From Muricomes intestini (GTDB lineage: Bacteria > Bacillota > Clostridia > Lachnospirales > Lachnospiraceae), in the NCBI RefSeq assembly GCF_004346165.1, contig NZ_SLZZ01000027.1:1-44667 (forward strand): 44,667 nt of DNA, given 5' to 3'. Positions within the stretch are counted from its first letter, which is position 1. The number at the start of each line of letters is the position of its first letter. The translations under genes were made by a program, and so were the position numbers. A model generated the notes under the pieces. That model did no database searches, was not told the DNA's origin, and saw nothing but the letters and a program-made list of their open reading frames with translations. Positions 26,084-35,369 of this stretch are shown here, piece after piece.

Positions 26084-27271
26084 ATGATATCAAAGAAAAT
26101 GGAAAATATGGTTGCTAATAGTTCTGCAATCCGCGCAATGTTTGAGGAAGGCAACCGTTTGGCTGTAATTTATGGGGCAGACAAAGTATATGATTTCAGT
26201 CTTGGCAATCCAAATGTGCCGGCACCCCAAGCGGTTCAAGATGCAGTCCGGCAGATATTTGATGAAGAAGATCCTGTTGTACTCCACGGGTATACAAACA
26301 GCAATGCGGGCTACCAGGATGTAAGGCAGGCCGTGGCAGAGTCTTTGAATAGCAGATTCCGGACAAATTTTGCAGCGAGAAATATTACCATGACAGTGGG
26401 AGCGGCAGGAGGCTTAAATGTAATTTTAAAATCTTTGCTAAACCCGGGGGATGAAGTTATTGTATTTGCACCTTATTTCGGTGAATACAGAAGCTATGCC
26501 GATAACTATGACGGAGTGCTTGTGGAGATATCTCCAAACACAGCAAATTTTCAGCCAAAGCTTGGTGAGTTTGAGACAAAAATAACTTCCAGAACAAAAG
26601 CTGTCATTGTAAATACTCCAAATAACCCGACCGGAGTCGTATATTCTGAGGACACCATCAAAAAGATGGCAGCAATTATGGAGAAAAAGCAGGAAGAGTA
26701 CGGCACAGCAATTTATCTGATATCAGACGAACCGTACAGAGAACTGGCTTATGACGGTGTGGAGGTTCCTTACCTGACGAAATACTATACAAACACAGTA
26801 ATAGGATATTCCTACAGCAAATCTTTGTCACTTCCCGGAGAGCGGATAGGGTATTTGGTTATACCGGATGAGGCAGCCGACAGTGACAAGCTCATGGATG
26901 CGGCGAACGTGGCAACCAGAATCCTTGGATTTGTCAATGCACCGACTCTTCAGCAGAAAGTTGTTAAGAAGTGCCTCGACGAAAAGACGGACATTTCCTA
27001 TTACAACAGAAACCGAGAGACATTATACAGCGGATTAAAAGAACTGGGCTTTGAATGTATTAAACCGGAAGGAGCATTTTACCTGTTTATGAAATCTCCT
27101 GTGGAGAATGAGAAGGAATTCTGCGCCTCAGCGAAAAAGTACAATATTCTTATTGTTCCGGGATCGTCTTTTGCATGTCCCGGTTATGTACGCCTTGCCT
27201 ATTGCGTATCCTATGAGACAATTGTAAATTCTCTGCCTAAGTTTGCAGAACTGGCAGCGGAGTATAAATAG
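26084..27271 (+). CDS. Class I pyridoxal-phosphate aminotransferase
   Basis: A 395-aa fold-type I aminotransferase. The PLP lysine is in SYSKSLSLPGERIGY (about residues 245-260), with NTPNNPTGVVYS and SDEPYRELAYDG as other PLP-pocket motifs. It starts 14 bp after DUF2156 behind AGGAGG. The amino-acid specificity cannot be decided; an aspartate/aromatic type is plausible. The neighbouring HisC-like aminotransferase in the same operon suggests linked keto-acid chemistry. Confidence 0.9.
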   Translation: MISKKMENMVANSSAIRAMFEEGNRLAVIYGADKVYDFSLGNPNVPAPQAVQDAVRQIFDEEDPVVLHGYTNSNAGYQDVRQAVAESLNSRFRTNFAARNITMTVGAAGGLNVILKSLLNPGDEVIVFAPYFGEYRSYADNYDGVLVEISPNTANFQPKLGEFETKITSRTKAVIVNTPNNPTGVVYSEDTIKKMAAIMEKKQEEYGTAIYLISDEPYRELAYDGVEVPYLTKYYTNTVIGYSYSKSLSLPGERIGYLVIPDEAADSDKLMDAANVATRILGFVNAPTLQQKVVKKCLDEKTDISYYNRNRETLYSGLKELGFECIKPEGAFYLFMKSPVENEKEFCASAKKYNILIVPGSSFACPGYVRLAYCVSYETIVNSLPKFAELAAEYK

Positions 27272-27284
27272 ATAGGAGCTATAG

Positions 27285-28367
27285 ATGGAAATAAATGAAA
27301 ATCTTCTGAAAAATATCCGTAAAGTGGAGCCTTATGTGCCAGGTGAGCAGCCACAGAATAAGGTTGTTAAGTTAAACACCAACGAGAATCCATACCCTCC
27401 GGCGCCGGGGGTACAAAAGGCGCTTAGGGAGCTGGAATATGACCGTTTCCGCCTGTATCCGGATCCTACAGCAAAAAACCTGGTGGATATTCTGGCAAAA
27501 TATTATCATGTGGGTAATGACCAAGTATTTGTGGGTGTGGGTTCGGATGATGTTCTGGCAATGTGTTTTCTGACATTTTTCAATTCAGAAAAGCCAGTAT
27601 TGTTCCCAGATATTACCTATTCCTTTTACAAGGTATGGGCAGGACTCTATGGCATTCCTTATGAGTGTCCAAAGCTGGATGGAGATTTCCGTATACAAAG
27701 GGAGGATTACTACAGGGACAATGGGGGAATTATATTTCCAAATCCCAATGCGCCTACAGCTATATATGAAGAGCTGGAGTTCATAGAGGATATTCTGCGC
27801 CATAATCAAGATGTGATTGTGATTGTGGATGAAGCATACATAGATTTTGCAGGCAGATCTGCTTTGGAACTTTTGGCGAAATATCAGAATCTTATTGTTG
27901 TACAGACCTTTTCAAAAGCAAGATCCATGGCAGGAATGAGAATAGGTTATGCGATAGGGGATCCTGAGTTGGTAAAGTGTTTAAATGATGTTAAATATTC
28001 TTTTAATTCTTATACCTTGAATCTGCCTTCATTAATTTGTGGGGCCGAGGCCGTGAAAGACAGAGAGTATTTTGAAAAAGTAATCTCGGAGATTGTTGAT
28101 ACAAGAGAATGGACAAAAAAAGAGCTGCGCGGCCTGGGTTTTGAGTTCCCGGATGCAAAGGCTAATTTCATATTTGCGGCACATCCGGATTACAATGGAG
28201 AAGAACTATTCCAGGCATTAAAGAGAGAGAACATTTATGTCAGGCACTGGAACAGTGAAAGAATAGGACAGTACCTGCGTATTTCGATCGGAACGAAAGA
28301 AGAGATGGGAATACTTTTTGATTCTTTGAAGAGATATATTAGTAAACAGGGGGATTATAATTTATGA
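27285..28367 (+). CDS. hisC: Histidinol-phosphate aminotransferase family protein
   Basis: A 360-aa aminotransferase with HisC hallmarks: LNTNENPYPPAPGVQKAL (about 29-46), RLYPDPTAKNL, VDEAYIDFAG and the PLP lysine in TFSKARSMAGMRIGYAIG. No other his genes are nearby, so it could instead serve aromatic amino acids, as some HisC paralogues do. It begins 13 bp after the previous gene and overlaps the next by 4 bp (ATGA). Confidence 0.88.
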   Translation: MEINENLLKNIRKVEPYVPGEQPQNKVVKLNTNENPYPPAPGVQKALRELEYDRFRLYPDPTAKNLVDILAKYYHVGNDQVFVGVGSDDVLAMCFLTFFNSEKPVLFPDITYSFYKVWAGLYGIPYECPKLDGDFRIQREDYYRDNGGIIFPNPNAPTAIYEELEFIEDILRHNQDVIVIVDEAYIDFAGRSALELLAKYQNLIVVQTFSKARSMAGMRIGYAIGDPELVKCLNDVKYSFNSYTLNLPSLICGAEAVKDREYFEKVISEIVDTREWTKKELRGLGFEFPDAKANFIFAAHPDYNGEELFQALKRENIYVRHWNSERIGQYLRISIGTKEEMGILFDSLKRYISKQGDYNL

Positions 28368-28873
28368 GTCATGCTTTAATGAATTGGTTTATCATAAATT
28401 TGGGCGGGAAGGTAAGCAAAAAACTAATTGTTTTTATAATTTCTATGGTTCCGATTTTGGAGCTTAGAGGAGGACTGCTTGCTGCCGGTCCCCCCTTTTT
28501 AGATGTGCAAAAATGGCAGGCGGTTCCTATTTGCATTATTGGTAATCTGTTGCCGATTCCTTTTATATTACTGTTGATCACAAGGATTTTTGACTGGATG
28601 AAAGGTACAAAAAAATTGAGACCCATGGTGGAGAAACTGGAAACAAAAGCCATGAGTAAAAGCGCTAACATTGAGAAATATGAATTTTGGGGGCTTCTGA
28701 TTTTTGTGGGAATTCCGCTTCCCGGTACGGGAGCGTGGACAGGGGCGCTGATTGCAGCACTTTTGGGAATCCGATTTAAAAAAGCATTTCCCGCCATTGC
28801 GCTTGGAGTCCTTATGGCAGGGTGTATTATGACCATTTTGTCATATGGAATTATCGGAGGCATATTTGGCTGA
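28364..28873 (+). CDS. Small multi-drug export protein (COG2426 family)
   Basis: A 169-aa membrane protein with about four hydrophobic segments and the family motifs PILELRGGLLAAG near the N-terminus and GIPLPGTGAWTGALIAALLGI in the second half. The family name comes from sequence annotation; transport activity is poorly documented. Its ATG overlaps the hisC stop, so translation is coupled. Confidence 0.85.
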   Translation: MSHALMNWFIINLGGKVSKKLIVFIISMVPILELRGGLLAAGPPFLDVQKWQAVPICIIGNLLPIPFILLLITRIFDWMKGTKKLRPMVEKLETKAMSKSANIEKYEFWGLLIFVGIPLPGTGAWTGALIAALLGIRFKKAFPAIALGVLMAGCIMTILSYGIIGGIFG

Positions 28874-28897
28874 TCATTCTCTGCAAATTCATATCCG

Positions 28898-28926
28898 TTG
28901 ACAGGACAGGTGAAAGACCGTATAAT
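28898..28926 (+). promoter_or_regulatory. Perfect consensus sigma-A promoter
   Basis: TTGACA (28898-28903), exactly 17 bp, TATAAT (28921-28926). It lies 30 bp before a TM-anchored protein of unknown function and is the closest match to consensus I found in the window. Confidence 0.85.
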
Positions 28927-28955
28927 GAAAAAGTAGAAGGAAGGAAAGAATATCC

Positions 28956-29405
28956 ATGTATAGTGAGGAAAAACGGAATCAAATCTGGAAAGTCGTGATG
29001 ACTGTATCTACAGTAGTGATTATCGTCATAGCTGCCTTTTTCATAATAAAGCTTTTTACGGCCAATCCACTGGAAGGTAAATGGAGCAATGAAGACATCA
29101 ATTTGGTTATGACCATCAGAGGAGATGGCAAAGTGGTGCTTGAATGGCCAAAAGAGTATGAAGATGCAGGTGTATCTGTGGTGACAAAATACAACATTGA
29201 CAAGGAGACAAAGACCTTTACAATAAATGTTTCGGAAGATGCCATACAGGAGGCCGCAGGTACTTCGGATGGCAGCGTAACCGCAGACACTCTGAAGTCG
29301 GCGGCAGATCAGATGGAAGGTACCTTTGATTACAGCATCGAGAATAAACAATTAGTTCTGACAGACAGAGAATACGGAGAAAGGATGGTCTTCGTTAAAA
29401 AGTAA
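28956..29405 (+). CDS. Hypothetical single-pass membrane-anchored protein
   Basis: I do not recognise this 149-aa protein with certainty. A charged N-terminus and one membrane segment (about 11-34) precede an extracytoplasmic domain. The domain begins with GKWSNEDINLVMTIRGDGKVVLEW and ends with a hydrophilic beta-rich stretch, similar in style to small lipocalin-like DUF5640-type domains. It has its own consensus promoter and a good AAGGAAGG ribosome site, and a terminator follows, so it is an independent, probably well-expressed gene. Confidence 0.7.
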   Translation: MYSEEKRNQIWKVVMTVSTVVIIVIAAFFIIKLFTANPLEGKWSNEDINLVMTIRGDGKVVLEWPKEYEDAGVSVVTKYNIDKETKTFTINVSEDAIQEAAGTSDGSVTADTLKSAADQMEGTFDYSIENKQLVLTDREYGERMVFVKK

Positions 29406-29410
29406 CGGGT

Positions 29411-29442
29411 AAACAGGGAAGGCTTTCCCTGTTTATTCTTTC
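29411..29442 (+). terminator. Terminator after the membrane-anchored unknown
   Basis: AAACAGGGAA/TTCCCTGTTT (29411-29420 and 29425-29434) with a 4-nt loop, then a T-rich ATTCTTTCTT. Confidence 0.8.
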
Positions 29443-29478
29443 TTAATGGGAAACATGCCGGAGAGAGGAAGTGCAGTT

Positions 29479-30540
29479 ATGGAGTTTTTAAGGGAGAACA
29501 CAAAGGAAATAAAAATAGGGGATGTAGTAATCGGAGGAAATCATCCGGTTGCAATCCAGTCTATGACGAACACAAAAACAGAGGATGTGGAGGCGACAGT
29601 ATCACAGATATTGAAGCTGGAAGCGGCAGGATGCGAAATTATCCGTTGTGCAGTGCCAACAATGGAAGCGGCACTGGCATTAAAAGAGATCCGCAGTAAG
29701 ATTCACATTCCGCTGGTTGCAGATATTCATTTTGACTACCGGCTTGCCATTGCCGCTATAGAAAACGGGGCTGATAAGATTCGGATTAATCCCGGCAATA
29801 TCGGAAGTGAAGAGAGATTGCGCACGGTCGTGGAAAAAGCAAAAGAATACCAGGTTCCAATCCGTGTAGGGGTCAACAGTGGTTCTCTGGAAAAACAGCT
29901 GGTTGAAAAATACGGTGGTGTAACTGCAGCGGGACTTGCGGAAAGTGCTCTGGATAAGGTAGATATGATTGAAAAGATGGGGTATGAGAATCTGGTAGTG
30001 AGCATTAAATCCTCGGATGTAATGATGTGCGTAAAGGCCCATGAATTGATTGCCGAGAGATGCCCTTACCCTCTGCACGTGGGAATTACAGAGGCGGGGA
30101 CAGTATATACCGGAAATGTAAAGTCGTCCGTGGGTCTGGGAATTATTTTATATGAAGGAATCGGCAATACAATTCGCGTATCTCTTACTGGGGATCCCGC
30201 AGAGGAGATAAAGACTGCCAAATTGATATTGAAGACTCTGGACCTTCGCAGGGGGGGAATTGAGGTAGTATCCTGCCCTACCTGCGGTAGGACAAAGATT
30301 GATTTAATACAGCTTGCCACCCAGGTAGAGAATATGGTGGCAGATTTCCCTCTTGACATTAAGGTGGCCGTCATGGGCTGTGCAGTAAACGGCCCCGGGG
30401 AGGCGAAGGAGGCAGACATTGGTATCGCTGGGGGAGACGGCGTGGGACTGCTGATTAAAAAAGGTGAGATTGTGAAAAAGGTGAAGGAGGAGGAGCTTCT
30501 GGAAACCTTGCGACAGGAGTTGTTAAATTGGAAAAACTAG
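29479..30540 (+). CDS. ispG: 4-hydroxy-3-methylbut-2-enyl diphosphate synthase
   Basis: A 353-aa [4Fe-4S] enzyme of the MEP isoprenoid pathway converting MEcPP to HMBPP. N-terminal barrel with GGNHPVAIQSMTNTKTEDV and VADIHFDY; C-terminal cluster cysteines in VSCPTCGRTKIDL and VMGCAVNGPGEAKEADIG. I prefer ATG 29479, with AGAGGA about 9 nt upstream, over ATG 29446, which sits just behind the terminator. Its end overlaps the polC start by 13 bp. Confidence 0.94.
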   Translation: MEFLRENTKEIKIGDVVIGGNHPVAIQSMTNTKTEDVEATVSQILKLEAAGCEIIRCAVPTMEAALALKEIRSKIHIPLVADIHFDYRLAIAAIENGADKIRINPGNIGSEERLRTVVEKAKEYQVPIRVGVNSGSLEKQLVEKYGGVTAAGLAESALDKVDMIEKMGYENLVVSIKSSDVMMCVKAHELIAERCPYPLHVGITEAGTVYTGNVKSSVGLGIILYEGIGNTIRVSLTGDPAEEIKTAKLILKTLDLRRGGIEVVSCPTCGRTKIDLIQLATQVENMVADFPLDIKVAVMGCAVNGPGEAKEADIGIAGGDGVGLLIKKGEIVKKVKEEELLETLRQELLNWKN

Positions 30541-33500
30541 GAAATAAAAAACTCTTTTTCGGTGTATTCCCCACATTAAAGGTAGAGGATGATATACAAA
30601 TACTGTTTCAGGATGTGGAGGTTCAGAAAGTCTCAACAAACTCAAAACACGATTTTTTGAATATACATATTCTGAGCAGGCATTTGATACAAAAGAAACA
30701 TATCTGGCAGATGGAGCAGAAGATTAAAGAACAGCTTTTTGGGAAGGTCAGAATTACTATCCGGCTGGCTGAGCAGTATATTCTCTCTGAGCAGTATACG
30801 CCCGGTACATTGATGATGGAATATCATGACAGTATTGTGCAGGAGCTCAAAACTCACAGTGTTCTGGCCGCAAATATGCTTGAGCGGGCTAAAATGCACT
30901 TTGAGGGAGACAATGTTTTATATCTGGAAATGACCGGTACCATAGTAGCTGAAGGTAAAAGAGAATACATTGCCGGCCTCCTTTATGAAATTTTTGAAAC
31001 AAGATTCAACATGAAGATAGATATCCGTGTGTCCTGCCGGGAATCCCAGGATGATAAGGAACGTGAATATGATGAACAGAGGGTCCAGCAGGAAATCAAT
31101 GCTATTTTTGAGCGCCGCGCAAGGCAGCGGGGAGAGTTGCAGACAGAAAACGAGGGCTCTTCTCAAAACAATGAACAGAAAAAAGAAAAATCCCGGGAGA
31201 AGAGAAATGGTTCCGAGAAAAAGGGTGGGTTTAAAAGGAAAGACTTTAAGAAAAAAGACTTTTACAGGCCTCTGAAGCAGGGAGACGATCCGAGTCTGAT
31301 TTTCGGAAGGAATTTTGATGATGAGCCAATCAGGTTGGATCAGGTTGTCAGTGAGATGGGGGAAATTACAATCCATGGCAAGATTATCAATTTTGATACC
31401 AGAGAAATCAGGAATGAAAAGACCATTCTTATGTTTGCAGTCAGTGATTTTACGGATACAATTACAGTAAAGATGTTTGCTCGCAACGACCAGCTTCCGG
31501 AGCTTTTGGGAGAGTTGAAGAAAGGTGTTTTTGTTAAGATAAAGGGAATTACAACAATTGATAAGTTTGACGGTGAATTGACCATAGGCTCAGTAACCGG
31601 TATCAGAAAAAGCAGTGACTTTACAGTGTCCAGAGAGGATTTGAGCCCGAGAAAGCGGGTGGAACTGCACTGTCACACAAAAATGAGCGATATGGATGGT
31701 GTTTCTGAGGTAAAGGATATTGTAAAAAGAGCCCATGACTGGGGGCATCCGGCAATCGCAATCACAGATCATGGAGTGGTTCAGTCCTTTCCAGATGCCA
31801 ATCATTATATTGAAACATTAGATAAGGACGACCCTTTTAAAATTCTTTATGGTGTGGAAGGGTATATTGTTGACGATTTGACGAACATTGCAGTGAATGC
31901 CGGGGATGAAGACCTGAGCGGAACTTATACTGTGTTTGATTTGGAGACTACCGGCTTTAGTGCCATCAAGGATAAAATTATTGAAATCGGGGCGGTGAAG
32001 GTGGTAAATGGTGAGATTGTGGACCGGTTCAGCACCTTCGTGAACCCCAGACGCCCGATTCCCTTTGAAATTACGAAGCTTACAAGCATTACGGATGAGA
32101 TGGTCATGGGATCACCTGATATTGAGCGTATTTTACCTCAGTTTCTAGAATTTGTGGGGGATAGTGTTCTCGTGGCCCACAATGCTGGGTTTGACGTGGG
32201 CTTTATAGAGCAGAACTGCCGATACCAGGACATAACACCTCATTTTGTCTATGTGGATACGGTGGCCCTCGCCAGAGTACTTCTGCCGGCCCTATCCAGA
32301 TACAAATTGAATACTGTGGCAAAGGCCCTTGGCATTTCACTGGAAAATCATCACAGAGCGGTGGATGATGCGGCGGCTACAGCAGAAATCTTTGTAAAGT
32401 TTGTACAAATGCTTAAGGAGCAGAACATCACCACCTTGAAAGAAATAAACCGGTTTGGAGATATGAACCCTAATGCAATCCGCAAAATGCCCACTCATCA
32501 TGTTATTATTTTGATCCAGAATGACATTGGAAGATTTAATTTGTATCAGCTGGTTTCTCAGTCCCACATTACCTATTATGGCAGAAGGCCGAGGATTCCA
32601 AAAAGTGCGCTGAATAAACATCGGGAGGGGCTTATTGTGGGAAGCGCCTGTGAGGCAGGGGAGCTATATCAGGCGGTTTTGGAAAGAAAGTCTTCAGAGT
32701 CTATTGCAAGACTTGCCGAATTTTATGATTATTATGAAATTCAGCCTCTTGGAAATAACAAGTTTATGCTGGAGAGCAACAAATATCCAGACATTAATTC
32801 CCTGGAGGATTTGCAGGATATTAATCGAAAAATCGTGGAACTTGGAGAGAAATTTAAAAAGCCTGTGGTTGCCACCTGTGATGTGCATTTCTTGGATCCG
32901 GAGGATGAGGTGTACAGACGTATTATTATGGCGGGAAAGGGATTTAATGATGCGGACGAGCAGGCGCCTCTTTACTTGAGAACTACGGAGGAGATGCTGG
33001 AGGAGTTTGAGTATCTGGGAGCAGCTAAGGCGCGAGAAATTGTGATCGATAATCCTAATAAGATTTGTGACATGATTGAGAAGATATCTCCTGTCAATCC
33101 AAATAAATGTCCTCCGGTCATCGAAAATTCGGAGCAGGATTTAAGAGATATCTGCTATAGCAGAGCCCATGAAATATATGGGCCCAATTTACCTGCTCCG
33201 GTGTCGGAGCGCTTGGAAAGGGAGCTGAACTCCATCATATCCAATGGGTATTCTGTGATGTACATTATCGCACAGAAGCTTGTCTGGAAATCCAATGAGG
33301 AGGGATACCTGGTGGGTTCCCGAGGTTCTGTAGGTTCCTCCTTCGTAGCCACTATGGCAGGGATTACAGAGGTCAACCCTTTAAGTCCCCATTACTACTG
33401 CCCCAAATGTCATTATAACGACTTTTTGTCTGACGAAGTCAAGGCGTTTGCAGGGGGCTGCGGTTTTGATATGCCGGATAAGGTGTGTCCCGACTGTGGA

Positions 33501-35042
33501 GAGCAGCTTGTAAAAGCCGGATTTGACATTCCTTTTGAAACCTTTCTCGGGTTCAAGGGAGACAAGGAGCCGGACATCGATTTGAACTTCTCAGGGGATT
33601 ATCAGGCAAAAGCCCATAAATACACAGAAGTAATTTTCGGGGAAGGCCATACGTTTAAGGCAGGAACAATTGGGACTCTGGCAGATAAAACTGCTTTTGG
33701 TTATGTGAAAAATTATTACGAGGAGAGGGGGCACAGGAAGCGCAAATGTGAAATTGACAGGATTACCCAGGGCTGTACAGGTATCAGAAGAAGCACCGGG
33801 CAGCACCCGGGAGGAATTGTGGTACTTCCCCATGGACATGATATCAATGAATTTACACCGGTACAGCATCCGGCTAATGATATGGAGACAGATATCGTCA
33901 CAACACATTTTGACTATCACTCTATCGACCACAACCTGCTGAAACTAGATATTCTGGGTCATGATGATCCTACGATGATCCGCACATTAGAGGAATATAT
34001 TACATCGGATGCTATGGATAATGAGTACAATGAGGAGAATCCTTTTGTTGCGACTAAAATTCCTCTGGACGATAAAGATGTTCTCTCTTTATTCCACGAT
34101 ACCAGTGCACTGAAGATTAACCCGGAAGATATTGACGGATGCAAGCTGGGCTGCCTCGGGATTCCTGAGTTTGGCACAGACTTTGTTATTCAGATGGTAC
34201 AGGATGCGAAACCCCAGTCTCTTTCTGACTTGATCAGAATTTCGGGATTGTCCCACGGTACAAACGTGTGGCTGGGCAACGCACAGGAGCTGGTGAAATC
34301 GGAAAAAGCAACAATTTCCACCTGCATCTGTACCCGGGATGATATCATGATCTATCTGATCAATCAGGGAGTGGACAGCGCACTCTCCTTTACTATCATG
34401 GAGAGTGTACGTAAAGGAAAAGGCCTGAAGCCGGAATGGGAAACTGCAATGAAAGAAAAGGGCGTGCCGGACTGGTATATCTGGTCATGCAAGCAAATCA
34501 GCTACATGTTTCCAAAAGCACATGCGGCAGCTTATGTTATGATGGCATATCGTATTGCCTACTGCAAGATCAATTACCCGCTTGCATATTATGGGGCATA
34601 TTTTGGAATCCGCGCTAATGCATTTTCCTATGAAATCATGTGCCAGGGAAAAGAAAAATTGAATTATTATATAAAAGAGTATAAAAGAAGAGCAGATTCC
34701 CTCAGTAACAAAGAACAGGACGTAGTGAAAGATATGAAAATCGTCCAGGAAATGTATGCCAGGGGCTTTGAGTTCCTGCCGCTGGATATTTACAAGGCAA
34801 AGGCAACCAAATTTCAGATTATAGACGGCAAACTGATGCCCCCTTTGTCCAGTATCGAAGGAATGGGAGAAAAAGCAGCAGAGGCGGTGGAGGAAGCGTC
34901 CAAGGACGGGCCGTATCTTTCCCTGGATGATTTCCGCCAGCGCACAAAAGTCAGCAAGACAGTTATTGACTTTATGGCGGAATTGGGGCTGTTCGGCAAT
35001 CTTCCCCAGAGCAACCAGTTATCTTTGTTTGATTTTGTGTAA
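30528..35042 (+). CDS. polC: DNA polymerase III alpha subunit, Gram-positive type PolC
   Basis: A 1504-aa replicative polymerase. An N-terminal domain and basic linker (about 200-245) are followed by an OB fold near 276, the PHP domain starting about 378 (VELHCHTKMSDMDG), a DEDD 3'-5' exonuclease inserted from about 467 (YTVFDLETTGFS), a cysteine-rich zinc region near 958-990 and the palm with catalytic PDIDLNFSGD near 1015. Length is normal for PolC. The TTG start at 30528 lies inside ispG; AGGAG (30515-30519) is 8 nt upstream, so it is supported. Confidence 0.96.
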   Translation: MEKLGNKKLFFGVFPTLKVEDDIQILFQDVEVQKVSTNSKHDFLNIHILSRHLIQKKHIWQMEQKIKEQLFGKVRITIRLAEQYILSEQYTPGTLMMEYHDSIVQELKTHSVLAANMLERAKMHFEGDNVLYLEMTGTIVAEGKREYIAGLLYEIFETRFNMKIDIRVSCRESQDDKEREYDEQRVQQEINAIFERRARQRGELQTENEGSSQNNEQKKEKSREKRNGSEKKGGFKRKDFKKKDFYRPLKQGDDPSLIFGRNFDDEPIRLDQVVSEMGEITIHGKIINFDTREIRNEKTILMFAVSDFTDTITVKMFARNDQLPELLGELKKGVFVKIKGITTIDKFDGELTIGSVTGIRKSSDFTVSREDLSPRKRVELHCHTKMSDMDGVSEVKDIVKRAHDWGHPAIAITDHGVVQSFPDANHYIETLDKDDPFKILYGVEGYIVDDLTNIAVNAGDEDLSGTYTVFDLETTGFSAIKDKIIEIGAVKVVNGEIVDRFSTFVNPRRPIPFEITKLTSITDEMVMGSPDIERILPQFLEFVGDSVLVAHNAGFDVGFIEQNCRYQDITPHFVYVDTVALARVLLPALSRYKLNTVAKALGISLENHHRAVDDAAATAEIFVKFVQMLKEQNITTLKEINRFGDMNPNAIRKMPTHHVIILIQNDIGRFNLYQLVSQSHITYYGRRPRIPKSALNKHREGLIVGSACEAGELYQAVLERKSSESIARLAEFYDYYEIQPLGNNKFMLESNKYPDINSLEDLQDINRKIVELGEKFKKPVVATCDVHFLDPEDEVYRRIIMAGKGFNDADEQAPLYLRTTEEMLEEFEYLGAAKAREIVIDNPNKICDMIEKISPVNPNKCPPVIENSEQDLRDICYSRAHEIYGPNLPAPVSERLERELNSIISNGYSVMYIIAQKLVWKSNEEGYLVGSRGSVGSSFVATMAGITEVNPLSPHYYCPKCHYNDFLSDEVKAFAGGCGFDMPDKVCPDCGEQLVKAGFDIPFETFLGFKGDKEPDIDLNFSGDYQAKAHKYTEVIFGEGHTFKAGTIGTLADKTAFGYVKNYYEERGHRKRKCEIDRITQGCTGIRRSTGQHPGGIVVLPHGHDINEFTPVQHPANDMETDIVTTHFDYHSIDHNLLKLDILGHDDPTMIRTLEEYITSDAMDNEYNEENPFVATKIPLDDKDVLSLFHDTSALKINPEDIDGCKLGCLGIPEFGTDFVIQMVQDAKPQSLSDLIRISGLSHGTNVWLGNAQELVKSEKATISTCICTRDDIMIYLINQGVDSALSFTIMESVRKGKGLKPEWETAMKEKGVPDWYIWSCKQISYMFPKAHAAAYVMMAYRIAYCKINYPLAYYGAYFGIRANAFSYEIMCQGKEKLNYYIKEYKRRADSLSNKEQDVVKDMKIVQEMYARGFEFLPLDIYKAKATKFQIIDGKLMPPLSSIEGMGEKAAEAVEEASKDGPYLSLDDFRQRTKVSKTVIDFMAELGLFGNLPQSNQLSLFDFV

Positions 35043-35241
35043 GGTTATGATGTAGGGGTCAAAAGGTATTTTGACCCCTGATACCTACGGATTGCTCCGC
35101 ACTTTGTGCTCCCGCAATCCTAAAAACATTCGAAATCCGCCCTGCTCGGGCTGCTTTCTCATGTTTTGCGGGCCCCAAGGTCATGCTTTTTCATGCAAGC
35201 ATGAAACGCATGACCTTTTGACCCTGGTATCAGGTTATGAT
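35042..35241. mobile_element. MITE-like insertion flanked by 10-bp direct repeats
   Basis: AGGTTATGAT occurs at 35042-35051 and 35232-35241 and brackets 180 bp of non-coding DNA. Near the ends are 12-bp inverted repeats GGGTCAAAAGGT (35056-35067) and ACCTTTTGACCC (35213-35224), plus CCTGATACC/GGTATCAGG (35077-35085 and 35226-35234). The left end forms a perfect 11-bp hairpin (35054-35079), and other hairpins lie inside. No transposase is encoded. Its right end supplies the TTGACC -35 of the glyA cassette promoter. Confidence 0.6.
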
Positions 35242-35337
35242 ATAATGCTCTTACTTGGCGAGGTACTTTCGAGCCTAGAAAGACATATACCTAAACATTT
35301 AGCGAGATTTTTTCGAGCTTAGTATTTACGGTGTAAT
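35218..35337 (+). repeat. Dual-promoter/dual-dyad cassette, copy B (before glyA)
   Basis: Promoter 1 is TTGACC (35218-35223, from the inserted element), 17 bp, extended -10 TGATATAAT (box 35241-35246). Dyad 1 is at 35254-35278, identical to copy A; dyad 2 is at 35298-35322 with a few changes. The second -10 is TGTAAT (35332-35337), 32 bp before the glyA ATG. Confidence 0.87.
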
Positions 35338-35369
35338 GCTACCAACAGGATTCAGAGAGGAGAAGGAAT

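Noticed and set aside
28369-28863. Minus-strand open frame of 164 codons opposite the small export protein
   Set aside because: Its proline- and serine-rich composition is typical of the antisense of a membrane protein.
35071-35322. Open frame of 83 codons between polC and glyA
   Set aside because: It spans the hairpin-rich insertion and the cassette, has no ribosome site, and its residues look like translated repeat.
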